NCBI GenBank assembly: GCA_964437365.1
Contig: CAYTGM010000012.1
Span: forward strand, 100,266 to 164,265
DNA from: CAYTGM01 sp964437365
Lineage (GTDB): Bacteria > Sumerlaeota > Sumerlaeia > SLMS01
Direction of reading: 5' to 3'
DNA: 64,000 nt
Both the position numbers and the translations under genes were made by a program. Position 1 is the stretch's first letter; every line of letters starts with the position of its first letter. The notes below the pieces were generated by a model. That model was not told where the DNA came from and made no database searches. It was given only the letters and a program-made list of their open reading frames with translations. Below are positions 45,701 through 55,512 of this stretch, one piece after another.

Positions 45701-45835
45701 TTATTCCTTCATCGATTCAAGAGACTTCCCTTTTGTCTCCTCGACCAGCCTCCAGACAAAGAAGAAGGAGACAAAGGCAAAGAATGTATAGATCCCATAG
45801 GCTCCGCCAAGCCCGATGTCATCAAGAAAGACGGG
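45701..45835 (-). pseudogene. C-terminal remnant of an MFS sugar transporter
   Basis: A minus-strand frame ending at TAA 45701-45703 reads SPVFLDDIGLGGAYGIY, then TFFAFVSFFVWRLVEETKGK and SLESMKE. This is the typical last helix and VEETKG(K)S/ELE signature of sugar-porter MFS proteins. Only about 43 codons are recognisable; beyond about 45835 the frame carries no transporter sequence and no start. It is the scar of a deleted gene between two divergent genes. Confidence 0.7.
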
Positions 45836-46016
45836 AGAAGAGCGTAGTGCTTCTGTTTGCTCTCGGCAATTTCAACATGACAGGCCTCTTTCAATCGAGC
45901 TAAAGCATCAGAAATAATTGAGAGAACGCCAAGGAAAAAACAACCAGGAGAGATGAAGATAAGTGGATATCATCTCTGTAACTATCATTTCTCTTGTCAA
46001 AGGGTAAGGTTAAGTA

Positions 46017-47243
46017 TTGAGTCTCTCTTCCATCCAACAAGAAAGAATTTCAAAAATGCAGCCTCTGGATACACCCGTCCCCTTCAAAGTCTGGGGTGAA
46101 GAACTTATAGACGTAGATACACTCGAGCAAATGACAAAGGCCTGTCAGCTTCCGATCAGTGTCCGCGGAGCACAGATGCCCGACGGTCATATCGGTTATG
46201 GCCTCCCTATTGGCGGAGTTCTGGCCACACGTGAGTCAGTTATCCCTTATGCGGTGGGGGTCGATATCGCCTGTCGCATGAAACTGACTGTTGCGGATAT
46301 CCCTTTCAAGAAATTTGAGAAGAAGAAGAGAAAGCTTCGTGAAGTGCTCGAGTCTGAAACGCGTTTTGGTATTGGAGCCAGGTTCGACAAGAATGAAAAA
46401 CGCCTCCATGAAGTGATGGATGACCCTGCCTGGGATGATTTAGCTCCTCCACTTAAGGCCTTGAAGGATAAGGCCTGGACGCAGCTTGGTACTTCTGGCT
46501 CTGGAAACCACTTCGTAGAATGGGGCGAGTTCAGAATCGCAGAGAATCTGGAAGAGTTAGAACCGGGAAGCTATCTCTCGCTTCTTTCTCATTCAGGATC
46601 TCGTGGTTTAGGAGCTGCGATCGCGAAATATTTCACAGACATCGCCATGGATAAGATTCCTCTTCCAGCAGGCTACAAGCATCTTGCCTGGCTCAGTCTG
46701 AAAAGTGAGTACGGTCAGCAATACTGGAACGCGATGGAACTGGCTGGAAAGTATGCTGCAGCAAACCATGAACTTATCCACAAACATATTCTTGAAGAAT
46801 GTGGATTGGATCATGTCTATCAAGTGGAGAATCATCATAACTTTGCCTGGAAGGAGATATACGATGAAGAGGAACTCATCGTACACCGGAAAGGAGCAAC
46901 CCCGGCGGGAAAAGGTGTCCTTGGCATCATCCCGGGAAGCATGGCTGATCCTGGCTACCTTGTACAAGGGAAAGGGAATATCGATAGTCTGAATAGTGCG
47001 GCGCACGGCGCAGGGCGTGTGATGAGTCGGAAAAAGGCGAAACAGGCTCTGGATGAAAATAAAGTCAGAAAGATTCTGAAAGAACGTGGTATAGAACTTA
47101 TTTCCGCCGGGTTGGACGAAGCCCCTATGGTCTATAAGCAGATTTCAGAAGTGATGAAAGTTCAGGAGGATCTTGTGGATATTCTGGCGGAGTTTCATCC
47201 GAAGATGGTCTTGATGGCGAAAGGTGGAATTGCGGAAGATTGA
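46017..47243 (+). CDS. rtcB: RtcB family tRNA/RNA ligase
   Basis: 408 residues. RtcB joins 2',3'-cyclic phosphate and 5'-hydroxyl RNA ends using GTP and Mn2+. Seen here are AQMPDGHIGYGLPIGGV, GVDIACRMK with the metal-binding Asp and Cys, GTSGSGNHFVEW, SHSGSRGLG, HRKGATPA and the guanylated His330 in NSAAHGAGRVMSRKKAK. The protein lacks nothing essential by eye. No rtcA or archease gene is adjacent. The start at TTG 46017 is a guess from frame length; ATG at 46056 would remove 13 residues before the first conserved part. Confidence 0.93.
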   Translation: MSLSSIQQERISKMQPLDTPVPFKVWGEELIDVDTLEQMTKACQLPISVRGAQMPDGHIGYGLPIGGVLATRESVIPYAVGVDIACRMKLTVADIPFKKFEKKKRKLREVLESETRFGIGARFDKNEKRLHEVMDDPAWDDLAPPLKALKDKAWTQLGTSGSGNHFVEWGEFRIAENLEELEPGSYLSLLSHSGSRGLGAAIAKYFTDIAMDKIPLPAGYKHLAWLSLKSEYGQQYWNAMELAGKYAAANHELIHKHILEECGLDHVYQVENHHNFAWKEIYDEEELIVHRKGATPAGKGVLGIIPGSMADPGYLVQGKGNIDSLNSAAHGAGRVMSRKKAKQALDENKVRKILKERGIELISAGLDEAPMVYKQISEVMKVQEDLVDILAEFHPKMVLMAKGGIAED

Positions 47244-47329
47244 CACATGAGGTAATTTGCCGCGATCTGCAGTTCCCGGAATGAATGATGCTCCATACAT
47301 AAATTGATTACTCACCAAAGGAGTTCATT

Positions 47330-47500
47330 ATGATTGGTTGGGCAGTAACGTTTCTTATTCTCGGTATCGTCGCTATGGTATTAGGCCTTGGCGGTATCGC
47401 CGAGTTCGCCGTCAATGTTGCATGGCTGCTTCTCATAGTCGGAGTTGTGCTATTCGTCATAAACGCAATTACTACACGACGTGTGGTTGTTAAGAGATAA
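47330..47500 (+). CDS. DUF1328 family small membrane protein (YtjA type)
   Basis: 56 residues. The ATG at 47330 is preceded by AAAGGAG at good spacing. The sequence is MIGWAVTFLILGIVAMVLGL, then GGIAEFAVNVAWLLLIVGVV and LFVINAITTRRVVVKR: two membrane helices with the GFGGIA-like turn that defines DUF1328. The cellular role of this family is unknown; members often accompany stress genes. It lies 87 bp after rtcB and ends 31 bp before a strong hairpin terminator. Confidence 0.88.
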   Translation: MIGWAVTFLILGIVAMVLGLGGIAEFAVNVAWLLLIVGVVLFVINAITTRRVVVKR

Positions 47501-47531
47501 ATTTCAACCTTAAAGAATTACACGAACCAAT

Positions 47532-47557
47532 GAGGCTCGCCTGCGAAGGCGAGCCTC
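47532..47557. terminator. Perfect 11-bp hairpin terminator, bidirectional
   Basis: gaggctcgcct, loop gcga, aggcgagcctc: a perfect stem between the convergent DUF1328 and FG-GAP genes. On the plus strand it is followed by tctcgctttta. Confidence 0.85.
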
Positions 47558-47565
47558 TCTCGCTT

Positions 47566-50500
47566 TTACTGGAATTCTTCCACTTCAACAGATTTGAGCT
47601 TCAGCGCAATCATCGGATCATCATCCGGAACGCGCAAGTTATTGATATATAAGTAGTCAAAGCTTAGGATAAGTTCGCTGTCGTCTATTTCCTCAGGAAC
47701 AAGGATCCATAGGTCGTAGGTGACATCTTGTTCGGAAAACGGAATATCTGCATCTGGAGTGGTTGAATCGATGCGTAGTTCTCGAGCGAAGCGAAAGGTT
47801 GATTCGTTAGCCCGCATTCTGAATGTAGGAACTCTAATTTTATTCTCAGCTGTTGCATCAGAAGCTAAAGTCCATTGAATTCGATAGGTTGAACCACCTT
47901 TGAGCGGCAGTCCTGTGTCACAAGTCCAGGTCCCAAAACGCGAGGGAATGATCGCATCTTTTACCGGGGTGTCCGGTTCAACGCCTCGAATGATCAGACC
48001 ATCGTCGGCATATATCGATTCCGGCTCCCACATGAAGTCGTGGGGTATGGTGTTGATATACCAGTTCTTCCTTTCTGAGCCCGCGTTGGCGAAATGTGAT
48101 TCATAGACATTTCCATTGGAGATCAAGCGACCTACATCGAAATACTCAGTTTCCATATCTCTCAGCGCAATAGAGTGACTCCCGTCTGAAACATATCCTG
48201 TCAGAGCTTCGAAGCTGAAGATGTATTCCGTTCCAGCAGTGTTATCACCAATGAAGTCAGTATAAACAGTTCCTCCTGCCTTAGGAGATGTGCGTGCATT
48301 GTGAACGGGGGTAATAATCGTCGATTCTGAACGAGCAAAATCCACGGATGAGCTTCTGAATCTAATGGTGGGTGTATCTCTTGGTGTTTCAGTCGAATTA
48401 ATTACCTTCCATCTATTACGAACGATCTCCGTCGTATTCTTTCCCCGTTCGGGTAGCACCTTCGGTGATGACCAGAAACCGAATCCCGATACCTCATTGT
48501 CACTATTCATCTCTAAGCCTTTCCAGGAGCGCTGAATTTCAATGGGTTCGAGTGGATCGAACCCCGTGTAGGAAGTCCAACCTTGCTCAGATTGACGAAA
48601 ATGGAAAGCTGACCGTGTATTCTCATACCAGTAGGGGTTCTCGCCATAATAAGAATCATCCAGACCAGTAATGTAATCCAAGTCATTATCTTCTTGGAGA
48701 TCAGTAAGATAGTAAAGGGCCTTGTTTACTCTTGGTCTGGAAATATATTCGTCTAATTTAGTGAAGTCTCTACCTTCAGCACCTTCAGTATTTATATATA
48801 CCTCCATTCGATGACGAGTTATGTTGTCGAAAACAATGTCGACATTTCCATCACCATCAAAATCTTCAAAGAAAATATAGCCTGTTCCATCTAGGTCGTT
48901 CCTTATCGTGATGGGATCTGAAAAGGAGATACTTCCAGGTTCAGAAGTGTTTTCCATTAAAAGCATGTGAGAAATAGGTTCGTGAATATCTGGTTTCTGA
49001 AGAGATACTATGTCGGCTTTGTCGTCTCCTGTTAAATCTCCAAACCAGCTACTTGAAGTCCACTGTTTAGGTATTTCTCTACGATTGAGAAATCGTTGAT
49101 CAATGTTCGAATGACCCATGTATACATAGTGACTAGGATAAAAATTATCACGTTTCCAAATGAGGTCTATTTCCCCGTCGCCATCTATATCATTTGGTAT
49201 GATCCGGTTAGGTTCTCCTCCTTTCATGATTTCATTTATCAGGTAAGGTTTCGAAAACTGGATGCCTCCCTGTTCTTGTTGATTCTCCCACCATGCGAGG
49301 TTATTTGTCCCGAACTGTCTTCCAACGATGTCATCATCCCCGTCTTGGTCGAGGTCATACTCCAACAAATAGTTTGTCGTTTCCGGGTCGTATTCCGTTT
49401 CAGATGGTGTATAGATTGATCCAAGGTTCGAAGTGTCAAAATCGAAAGACCCAACGGTGCTTTTGTTTTCTATCCAGCCCAGCTGTCGTTTACTTACTGA
49501 TGATGTGACTATATCAGTATCTCCATCCAGGTCGAGATCAGATAGAATGAACCTCGTTACTTCGAGAAGTCCTTCTCCCAGTCCTTCTATGTCCTGATAG
49601 AATCGAGTCTTTTCGTTGAAGGCGTCATCCAGAATACCCATTTCGCCGGATACCTTGGAGTGAAGAAGGAGGTCTGTTTTCTTGTCCTTGTCAAGGTCGA
49701 CAGGTATAGGAAGCCATCGGTCAAGAACACCGTGGGCAATCTGCAAGGGAGGCAGCTTAACATCAACCGATCCGATAGAGTCTGGAAAGTACTGCAATCG
49801 GTTTGTGTGGAGATCATTAATGACGACATCAGGTATGCCATTTCGATTGAAATCATGAATGACTGCATTTGAATAGGTCTCATTATAGTTAAAGTAACGA
49901 GGATCTGTGAATTGTGTCGGCTCATTCTCGGTATTTACGTCAACGTAGGCTAGCTCCTTCTCCATGTAGAGTACAACTTCAGGTTCTGAATCAGAATCAA
50001 TATTCTCGAAACCTATTGAGGGAAAGGTGTTTACGTTGCAGAAAAGGCGAGGAGCGGCGAACAAATTGTCCGATTCCAGTGTCAGATTTTCAAGAAAGTA
50101 TATACTATACTCTGATTCGTTCGTTTCATATATTAGAAAAATGTCATTATATGAATCTAGATCGATGTCGCCCATATAGGACTCTTGATATGAACCTTCG
50201 ATGTCGTAGGTTGAAGTGTAAACTGACTCGAGGCTACTTGATGTAGAGAAGATCTCTATAGAGGTGGGATTGATGTCTATTCTATCTAGAATTCCATTTC
50301 GATCAATGTCTACGAAGGGGTGAATAGAATTCAGCACTGGTTTAAAGTACAAACTATCTCCGAAGATCGGCTGAGGGGTTGATGTGAAATCGCCTATCGG
50401 TGGGATGTCCAGGTATACTATGTGAGAATTCATGCTACCTCCCCAATTCTTACGGGCGTACATCAGATTCTCAGATTCCTCGAAAAAAAAGCTGTCGACA

Positions 50501-51117
50501 TTTGATCGATTCCTCACATACTTCATAAAGAATTGATATTCAGAATTAACCGTGCCGGTTTGTTTAAGGAAGCTGTCAGCATAAACAATATCCCGCCTGC
50601 CGTCGGCATCATAATCGATCAGTCTCACATAATTTAGGTTAGAATCAAGATTGATGTATTGGAGGTCGCCTTCGAGTTCCATCATTCGATTCTCGACAAT
50701 TCCCCCTGTCGTTATCAGATCAGGATCTCCATCTCGTTCAATATCACAGACCGCCTGTATAGGTCCTATTTCCCGCCCCCGATATAATATTGAAGGCTTT
50801 TCGAATGGATTCTCTCCTGGACCTAGTGATTCATTGACCACGTTCTCAAACCATGCAATCTTGTCTTTCCCCCAATTACAGACAAGGTCTGCGTCGCCGT
50901 CGGAATCAATGTCTATCGCGAAGAGATTCTCATAATCCTGACCCCAGGCGGTTTCTGCGAAAAACGGTTTGGCCAGTGTCATCGCATCTGGTGGTTCAGT
51001 TTCTGCCAGGCAAATACCTGCTGGCAATACTACAAGAAACGTAAGCAAGGTTGCTACCCGAGGTTCTTTGATCATATGCAGCGAACACTGCACTGGACTA
51101 TTCGGACATAAACTCAT
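47566..51117 (-). CDS. FG-GAP/VCBS repeat secreted protein, downstream paralog
   Basis: 1183 residues. A membrane/signal helix lies at about 22-38 (ATLLTFLVVLPAGICLAE). More than ten FG-GAP/VCBS blades carry calcium-binding D-x-D-x-D-G-x-x-D loops, for example DIDSDGDADLV, DIDGDGEIDLI and DFDGDGNVDIV, each often followed by WxEN. These should form beta-propellers. The last 330 residues are a beta-sandwich region shared with the upstream gene, ending LYINNLRVPDDDPMIALKL. The start ATG at 51117 overlaps the upstream stop by 20 bp and has AAGGAGTGGAG in front, so it is preferred over the later Met at 51075. It is probably surface-exposed; function unknown. Confidence 0.88.
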   Translation of the reverse strand: MSLCPNSPVQCSLHMIKEPRVATLLTFLVVLPAGICLAETEPPDAMTLAKPFFAETAWGQDYENLFAIDIDSDGDADLVCNWGKDKIAWFENVVNESLGPGENPFEKPSILYRGREIGPIQAVCDIERDGDPDLITTGGIVENRMMELEGDLQYINLDSNLNYVRLIDYDADGRRDIVYADSFLKQTGTVNSEYQFFMKYVRNRSNVDSFFFEESENLMYARKNWGGSMNSHIVYLDIPPIGDFTSTPQPIFGDSLYFKPVLNSIHPFVDIDRNGILDRIDINPTSIEIFSTSSSLESVYTSTYDIEGSYQESYMGDIDLDSYNDIFLIYETNESEYSIYFLENLTLESDNLFAAPRLFCNVNTFPSIGFENIDSDSEPEVVLYMEKELAYVDVNTENEPTQFTDPRYFNYNETYSNAVIHDFNRNGIPDVVINDLHTNRLQYFPDSIGSVDVKLPPLQIAHGVLDRWLPIPVDLDKDKKTDLLLHSKVSGEMGILDDAFNEKTRFYQDIEGLGEGLLEVTRFILSDLDLDGDTDIVTSSVSKRQLGWIENKSTVGSFDFDTSNLGSIYTPSETEYDPETTNYLLEYDLDQDGDDDIVGRQFGTNNLAWWENQQEQGGIQFSKPYLINEIMKGGEPNRIIPNDIDGDGEIDLIWKRDNFYPSHYVYMGHSNIDQRFLNRREIPKQWTSSSWFGDLTGDDKADIVSLQKPDIHEPISHMLLMENTSEPGSISFSDPITIRNDLDGTGYIFFEDFDGDGNVDIVFDNITRHRMEVYINTEGAEGRDFTKLDEYISRPRVNKALYYLTDLQEDNDLDYITGLDDSYYGENPYWYENTRSAFHFRQSEQGWTSYTGFDPLEPIEIQRSWKGLEMNSDNEVSGFGFWSSPKVLPERGKNTTEIVRNRWKVINSTETPRDTPTIRFRSSSVDFARSESTIITPVHNARTSPKAGGTVYTDFIGDNTAGTEYIFSFEALTGYVSDGSHSIALRDMETEYFDVGRLISNGNVYESHFANAGSERKNWYINTIPHDFMWEPESIYADDGLIIRGVEPDTPVKDAIIPSRFGTWTCDTGLPLKGGSTYRIQWTLASDATAENKIRVPTFRMRANESTFRFARELRIDSTTPDADIPFSEQDVTYDLWILVPEEIDDSELILSFDYLYINNLRVPDDDPMIALKLKSVEVEEFQ

Positions 51118-54100
51118 GAATCTCCACTCCTTTTAGTGTAAGAGCGATCATCGGATCATCATCCGGAACGCGCAAGTTATTGATATACAAATAGTCAAAG
51201 CTTAGGATAAGTTCGCTGTCGTCTATTTCCTCAGGAACAAGGATCCACTGGTCATGAGTTTTATCCTCACCGGTTGAAGGAATCTCTGAGAGATTGCCCG
51301 TAGAATCAATTCTAAGAACCCGAGCCAGTCGGAAAGTAGACTCGTTGGCTCTAAACCTGAACGACGGAACACGGATCCTTTCCGTTTGCTCAGCATCAGA
51401 AGCAATAGTCCAGCGAATACGATAGATCGTATTCCCCTTCAGGGCGAGGCCGGTATCTTTTGTCCACGTGCCAAAGCGAGATGGAATAATTGCATCTTTG
51501 ACGCGTGTATCAGGTTCTACACCACGAATGACCAGTCCATTTTCCGCATAGATGCTTTCTGGTTCGTACATAAAGTCATGGGCGATCGTATTGACATACC
51601 AACCCTGGGGGTCTGATCCGGACTTGGTGAAATCGACATTGTAGATGAGCCTCTCTGTACCGATGTTTGCATCAGGCATGTAATCGGACGTGATGGAGTC
51701 AAGGCTCATACGGAGATCTGCACGATCGCTTGGGTCCGTGTGCAACATTTCGAAGTTGAAGAAATAGCTGTGCGAATTATCTCCAGGAGATATGAGTTGA
51801 ATGTAATCTCTAATCCCCGCCTTAGGAGATAGACGGCCGTTATCAACGGAAGTGATTACTTTCATATCCGTTCTGGAATAGTCTGTCCGACTCGTTCTAA
51901 GGCGAAGTGTGGGAAGATTGAGAGGATCCAGTGTACTGGAATTCACACGCCATGTTGAGCGAACGATGGATGTGGGGTTATTGCCTTCCTCAGGTACTAC
52001 AGAAGGAGAACCCCAGAAGCCATAGGCAGGCACAATGCCCGGGGAAATCAGGCAGACCCGTTGATCTCCCTGCTCACAGATGACACTGGCAAGATTACCG
52101 AAGTTGGTAAATGCCTTCCAATTCTGCAGGTCTTCAAGAAACCGAAATGATGATTTGATGTTTTTCTGCCAGGATATACGCTGTGCTTTGCCGTAGGCGA
52201 GCGAGCTCTCAAAGTAGTCCAGATCTCCATCGTTGTCGAGATCCTTAAATGCATGAAAAAGTGTTTTGTTTTCAGGAGTCTTTACAAAAATATCCCTCAT
52301 TTTCATTTGGTAGATATCCAGCGAGGACGTATTCTCGAAATAATCGTAACGGTACTCTTTTCTTCCGAATTGGCTTTCTATTCTCTCGACGACGAGATCT
52401 CCGTCTCCGTCCCCATCGAAATCTCCCGCAAATTTATAACCCGGTCCGATTGTTCCATCGATGTCGATCGGGTCGCTCAGAATGAGCCTACCATCAATAG
52501 ACTGGTTCAGGACAAGTTCAGGCGACTCACCACGGACAAAGTCCATGATCCCGTCCCCATCAAAGTCAAGGAATGTATATATGTCATGGATCTCTGTGTC
52601 CAGATTCAGTTGAATAAGTTTAGACCAGTTTTGAATATGATTTCTCGTCAGATTCTTGTAGTAATAGACATTTCCCTGTTTAGATACTCCGGCAAGATCA
52701 ACCAGCCCATCATTGTCAATGTCGGAGGCTATAAACTCAATCGAAGAAGGATGGTTTATATCAATCAATTCACTTTCAGCAAAGACAACCCCTGATGTAT
52801 TCAAATCATTCCTCCAGAGGTGAAGACTTAGTTCCTCCATGGAGTTTGCAACAATGTCCTGATCGCCATCATTATCAAAGTCTGATGTGAGCAAGAACCT
52901 CTTTGCATCATAGTTCGTTTCCTTTCCCGCTATATTGGGTAAGTATTCCCTGGTATGATGAGTTGTCTCAAAACCTGAAATATCAGGAAATTTCAGTCGC
53001 TCTCTCATTGCAGGGTTGAAATTGATGCTCTCCGTGGTTGAAGTATTACTGACCCAGGTCAGCTCATTTCTTGATCTGGAGGCCCCGATGAGTTCCACGT
53101 TTCCATCATTATCCAGGTCGGAGAGAATAGAGTTTGTGAGTTCAAGGGATTCATTGCCCATTGCAACCAGCTCTGAGAAATCTCGCTTCCCTTCGCGTAA
53201 AATATCATCTATAAATGCTACATGACCGGAAAGTTGTGAACGAATAATCATATCCTGTTTCGAATCATTGTTCAGGTCTTGTATATCGACGACCCATCTA
53301 TCTCTTAATCCCGGAGTCAGTTGATACGAACCCCAATTTTCCTGATTTTCGTCATCCAAATTTATGGGGTGCCAGTAGAGAGAAGCATAGACATAGGAAC
53401 AGGAAAGCTGTTCTTTGAGACCATCTCCGTCAAGATCAGCGACAGCCATATCGATCATGGAATTCACCGGTTGCTCGAATACCTCTGACGGTGTGAATGA
53501 GCCATTCTCATTTTCCAACGACACTATCTGGTCTGCATTTCCTCTCTTCAGTATCATCAGGTCCGAATCACCATCACCATCAATATCCTCTGCTAATAAC
53601 TTTAGGGGAGATTGATAGATGGTATGTAAGATACGACGTTCGAATTCGAAAGTGTCATCAAGTGTTGAGGTGTTCTCAAGAAGCGTTATATCGAATGATT
53701 TCCAGTCGCGGGACCGAACAATGGTTACCAGATCGTTATCGCCATCTTGATCGTAATCTATCTCCGTAAAGACAGGATAGATATTCTCGATGTCAAATTC
53801 TGAAGGTATTGTGTTTGGAACAGTAGATTGAACGATAAGCCTATTGTCGTCATAATGTCCGATGAATTCCTTGAAGCCGTCCTGGTTAAGGTCACTTAAA
53901 GTATAGCAGGAAAACGGATCCTGACCTTCAGGTTTCAGAAATCCGATCACAGGTATCGGTTCGGAAAGCGAGAGCTTTCCGTTGGTGGATTGGTTCTGGA
54001 TCCACTTCCAGCTGTAGGTTGTGATCTGACTTGTTGGTACCACGATTGTTGAGAATGTAACCAGATCTTCCAACCCATCTCTATCAAGGTCAACATTGAA

Positions 54101-54604
54101 AAGTCTGGCTGTTTTTACGACGATAATAGTTGAATATACGTCGTTTACCTCCCAGGGTTTAAAGTCGCCTTCAAGCTCTTTTAAACGGTTTTCAATTAAC
54201 ACAAGGTCTGTTAGTATATCCAAATCCCCATCAAGATCAAGATCGACAAGGTCGCGAATTATCAGCTTTTCTGTTGATCTGTATATAGGATAAGGTCCGG
54301 TAAAGAGTTCACCTTCACCATTCAAGTTATTTTCATACCAGACGATCAAGTTATCGGATTCCCAGTTAGCGACAATATCCTCGTCACCATCAAAATCAAC
54401 ATCGGCATTAATGACTTGAGTCATTCCTGTGCTCCAGTCGGTGTTTTCGAAGAGGGAACTGGGTGGAGAAAAAACGTTAGGAGGCGAATCTGCGAATAAG
54501 GCGCCTCCCAGCGTCCACGCGTAGATAATTAAGTAAATACAGCAATCTGCTAGTTGTTTGGTTATGCTCCCAAAAAAATCTGAACATCGACGAATATTCA
54601 TCAT
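51098..54604 (-). CDS. FG-GAP/VCBS repeat secreted protein, upstream paralog
   Basis: 1168 residues with the same plan as the next gene. A signal helix (CCIYLIIYAWTLGGALFAD, about 21-39) is followed by a series of FG-GAP blades with loops such as DVDFDGDEDIVANW, DIDGDGDSDLM and DFDGDGDGDLV, and a C-terminal region (about 840-1168) matching its partner, including ITSVDNGRLSPKAG and WILVPEEIDDSELILSFDYL. The ATG is preceded by GGGGAG, and a 16-bp palindrome lies 17 bp upstream. The two genes form an operon with overlapping ends. They probably arose by tandem duplication and may act together at the surface, for example in adhesion; I see no enzyme motif. Confidence 0.88.
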   Translation of the reverse strand: MMNIRRCSDFFGSITKQLADCCIYLIIYAWTLGGALFADSPPNVFSPPSSLFENTDWSTGMTQVINADVDFDGDEDIVANWESDNLIVWYENNLNGEGELFTGPYPIYRSTEKLIIRDLVDLDLDGDLDILTDLVLIENRLKELEGDFKPWEVNDVYSTIIVVKTARLFNVDLDRDGLEDLVTFSTIVVPTSQITTYSWKWIQNQSTNGKLSLSEPIPVIGFLKPEGQDPFSCYTLSDLNQDGFKEFIGHYDDNRLIVQSTVPNTIPSEFDIENIYPVFTEIDYDQDGDNDLVTIVRSRDWKSFDITLLENTSTLDDTFEFERRILHTIYQSPLKLLAEDIDGDGDSDLMILKRGNADQIVSLENENGSFTPSEVFEQPVNSMIDMAVADLDGDGLKEQLSCSYVYASLYWHPINLDDENQENWGSYQLTPGLRDRWVVDIQDLNNDSKQDMIIRSQLSGHVAFIDDILREGKRDFSELVAMGNESLELTNSILSDLDNDGNVELIGASRSRNELTWVSNTSTTESINFNPAMRERLKFPDISGFETTHHTREYLPNIAGKETNYDAKRFLLTSDFDNDGDQDIVANSMEELSLHLWRNDLNTSGVVFAESELIDINHPSSIEFIASDIDNDGLVDLAGVSKQGNVYYYKNLTRNHIQNWSKLIQLNLDTEIHDIYTFLDFDGDGIMDFVRGESPELVLNQSIDGRLILSDPIDIDGTIGPGYKFAGDFDGDGDGDLVVERIESQFGRKEYRYDYFENTSSLDIYQMKMRDIFVKTPENKTLFHAFKDLDNDGDLDYFESSLAYGKAQRISWQKNIKSSFRFLEDLQNWKAFTNFGNLASVICEQGDQRVCLISPGIVPAYGFWGSPSVVPEEGNNPTSIVRSTWRVNSSTLDPLNLPTLRLRTSRTDYSRTDMKVITSVDNGRLSPKAGIRDYIQLISPGDNSHSYFFNFEMLHTDPSDRADLRMSLDSITSDYMPDANIGTERLIYNVDFTKSGSDPQGWYVNTIAHDFMYEPESIYAENGLVIRGVEPDTRVKDAIIPSRFGTWTKDTGLALKGNTIYRIRWTIASDAEQTERIRVPSFRFRANESTFRLARVLRIDSTGNLSEIPSTGEDKTHDQWILVPEEIDDSELILSFDYLYINNLRVPDDDPMIALTLKGVEIHEFMSE

Positions 54605-54620
54605 TTTCTCCCCTGAATGT

Positions 54621-54636
54621 ATTCCCGAACGGGAAT
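54621..54636. promoter_or_regulatory. Palindrome attcccgaacgggaat before FG-GAP operon
   Basis: The 7-base arms attcccg and cgggaat are exact inverse complements around a 2-base centre. The site begins 17 bp upstream of the start codon and overlaps the likely leader. An operator or leader hairpin is possible; no second copy was noticed. Confidence 0.45.
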
Positions 54637-55027
54637 AAGCTGGAATCTATTGAATACTACTTTACCAGGGGATGATTACTCGTCTTCCCGCAATCCTCAA
54701 GACGGATAACTTCTTCTCCCCTGTACCTCCAATTAAATACTTCATAATGGATTGAGGATAGTTTGGTTACTCAGACGATATCGCGTCAACTTTCAGAGCA
54801 TTTTTATATGCTACTTTTGACGGATTTTCTCACCTTCTCTACAGATACGGCATTTCTTGTCATTGCAGAAGTCGGGGCTCACCTTGTCGCTGACCGGACA
54901 GGCACGATCATCGTCCCATCAGATGCATCAATTATGGAAGGGAGCGAGGTGACTGATGATGAGACTTCAAGGCACACTCTGGCAGGAACTCATGCCAGCA
55001 CAACAATATGACAACAGTTCGGTATCT

Positions 55028-55087
55028 CTGGCTGGCTTTCAATCAGCTCATAATACACGTTTGATTCTGGTGAATAATGCTTTCCAT
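55028..55087 (-). pseudogene. N-terminal remnant of DUF3592-like gene
   Basis: Read leftward from ATG 55087, the frame gives MESIIHQNQT, matching MENFIHQNQT of the intact gene at 58655. A single-base deletion relative to that gene shifts the frame and a stop follows at once. Beyond about 20 codons the similarity ends. Confidence 0.7.
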
Positions 55088-55298
55088 TCAAGTCGAAATT
55101 CCCCTGAAAGATTGATATTTCTCGAATCTCTGAAAGATGATGAACGACTTGTCTTCGGGCAAGAGGAAATGGGCCACAGATGGATGAGGATGGATCAGGA
55201 TGAGGCGAATCGTGGAGGGGAAGTCAATACCTGTGCGGTTAATGTGAACCTAAGGTAATTGTTAGAATCCCGCTGAGGCGCAGAGACGCAGAGAAAAG
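55028..55298. repeat. Long repeat copy 1 (about 270 bp)
   Basis: This segment is repeated, with scattered differences, at 58595-58866. Both begin ctggctggctttcaatcagctc, continue through ggatgaggatgga, ggcgaatcgtggagggg and aagtcaatacctgtgcggtt, and end in the GC-rich element cgcagagacgcagagaaaag. The second copy contains the start of the intact DUF3592-like gene plus its upstream region, so this is a partial gene duplication. Confidence 0.85.
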
Positions 55299-55405
55299 AA
55301 TAATACTTGCTCCTGAAGAAATATTAGCATGCATATATATGCGTTGCAAAGCGTATGTAATTGATTCAATCAAAGCGCCGCGCCTTTGCGCCTCCGCGCG
55401 ATGAA
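55266..55405. repeat. Inverted pair of GC-rich short repeats, copy 1
   Basis: The G-rich form (cgctgaggcgcagagacg at 55271 onward, inside 55266-55298) and the C-rich inverse form (gcctttgcgcctccgcgcg inside 55374-55405) face each other across about 75 bp. The same arrangement occurs at 58833-58954. It resembles a non-autonomous palindromic element. Confidence 0.65.
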
Positions 55406-55512
55406 TATAAGCTGCTAAAGATTGTCATGTTAGCATAGATATCGTTCTGCTTAACTGATGAATTAAGTTGCTTGAACTGCCGACTACGATCACGACAACC
55501 GCTGGTGAAGCA

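Noticed and set aside
45709..45894. 61-codon minus-strand frame across the MFS remnant
   Set aside because: It is out of frame with the recognisable transporter sequence, which ends at 45701.
54763..55258. Two plus-strand frames of 82 and 100 codons
   Set aside because: The second covers the opposite strand of the duplicated DUF3592 start and its upstream repeat; both lack ribosome binding sites and coherent protein features.
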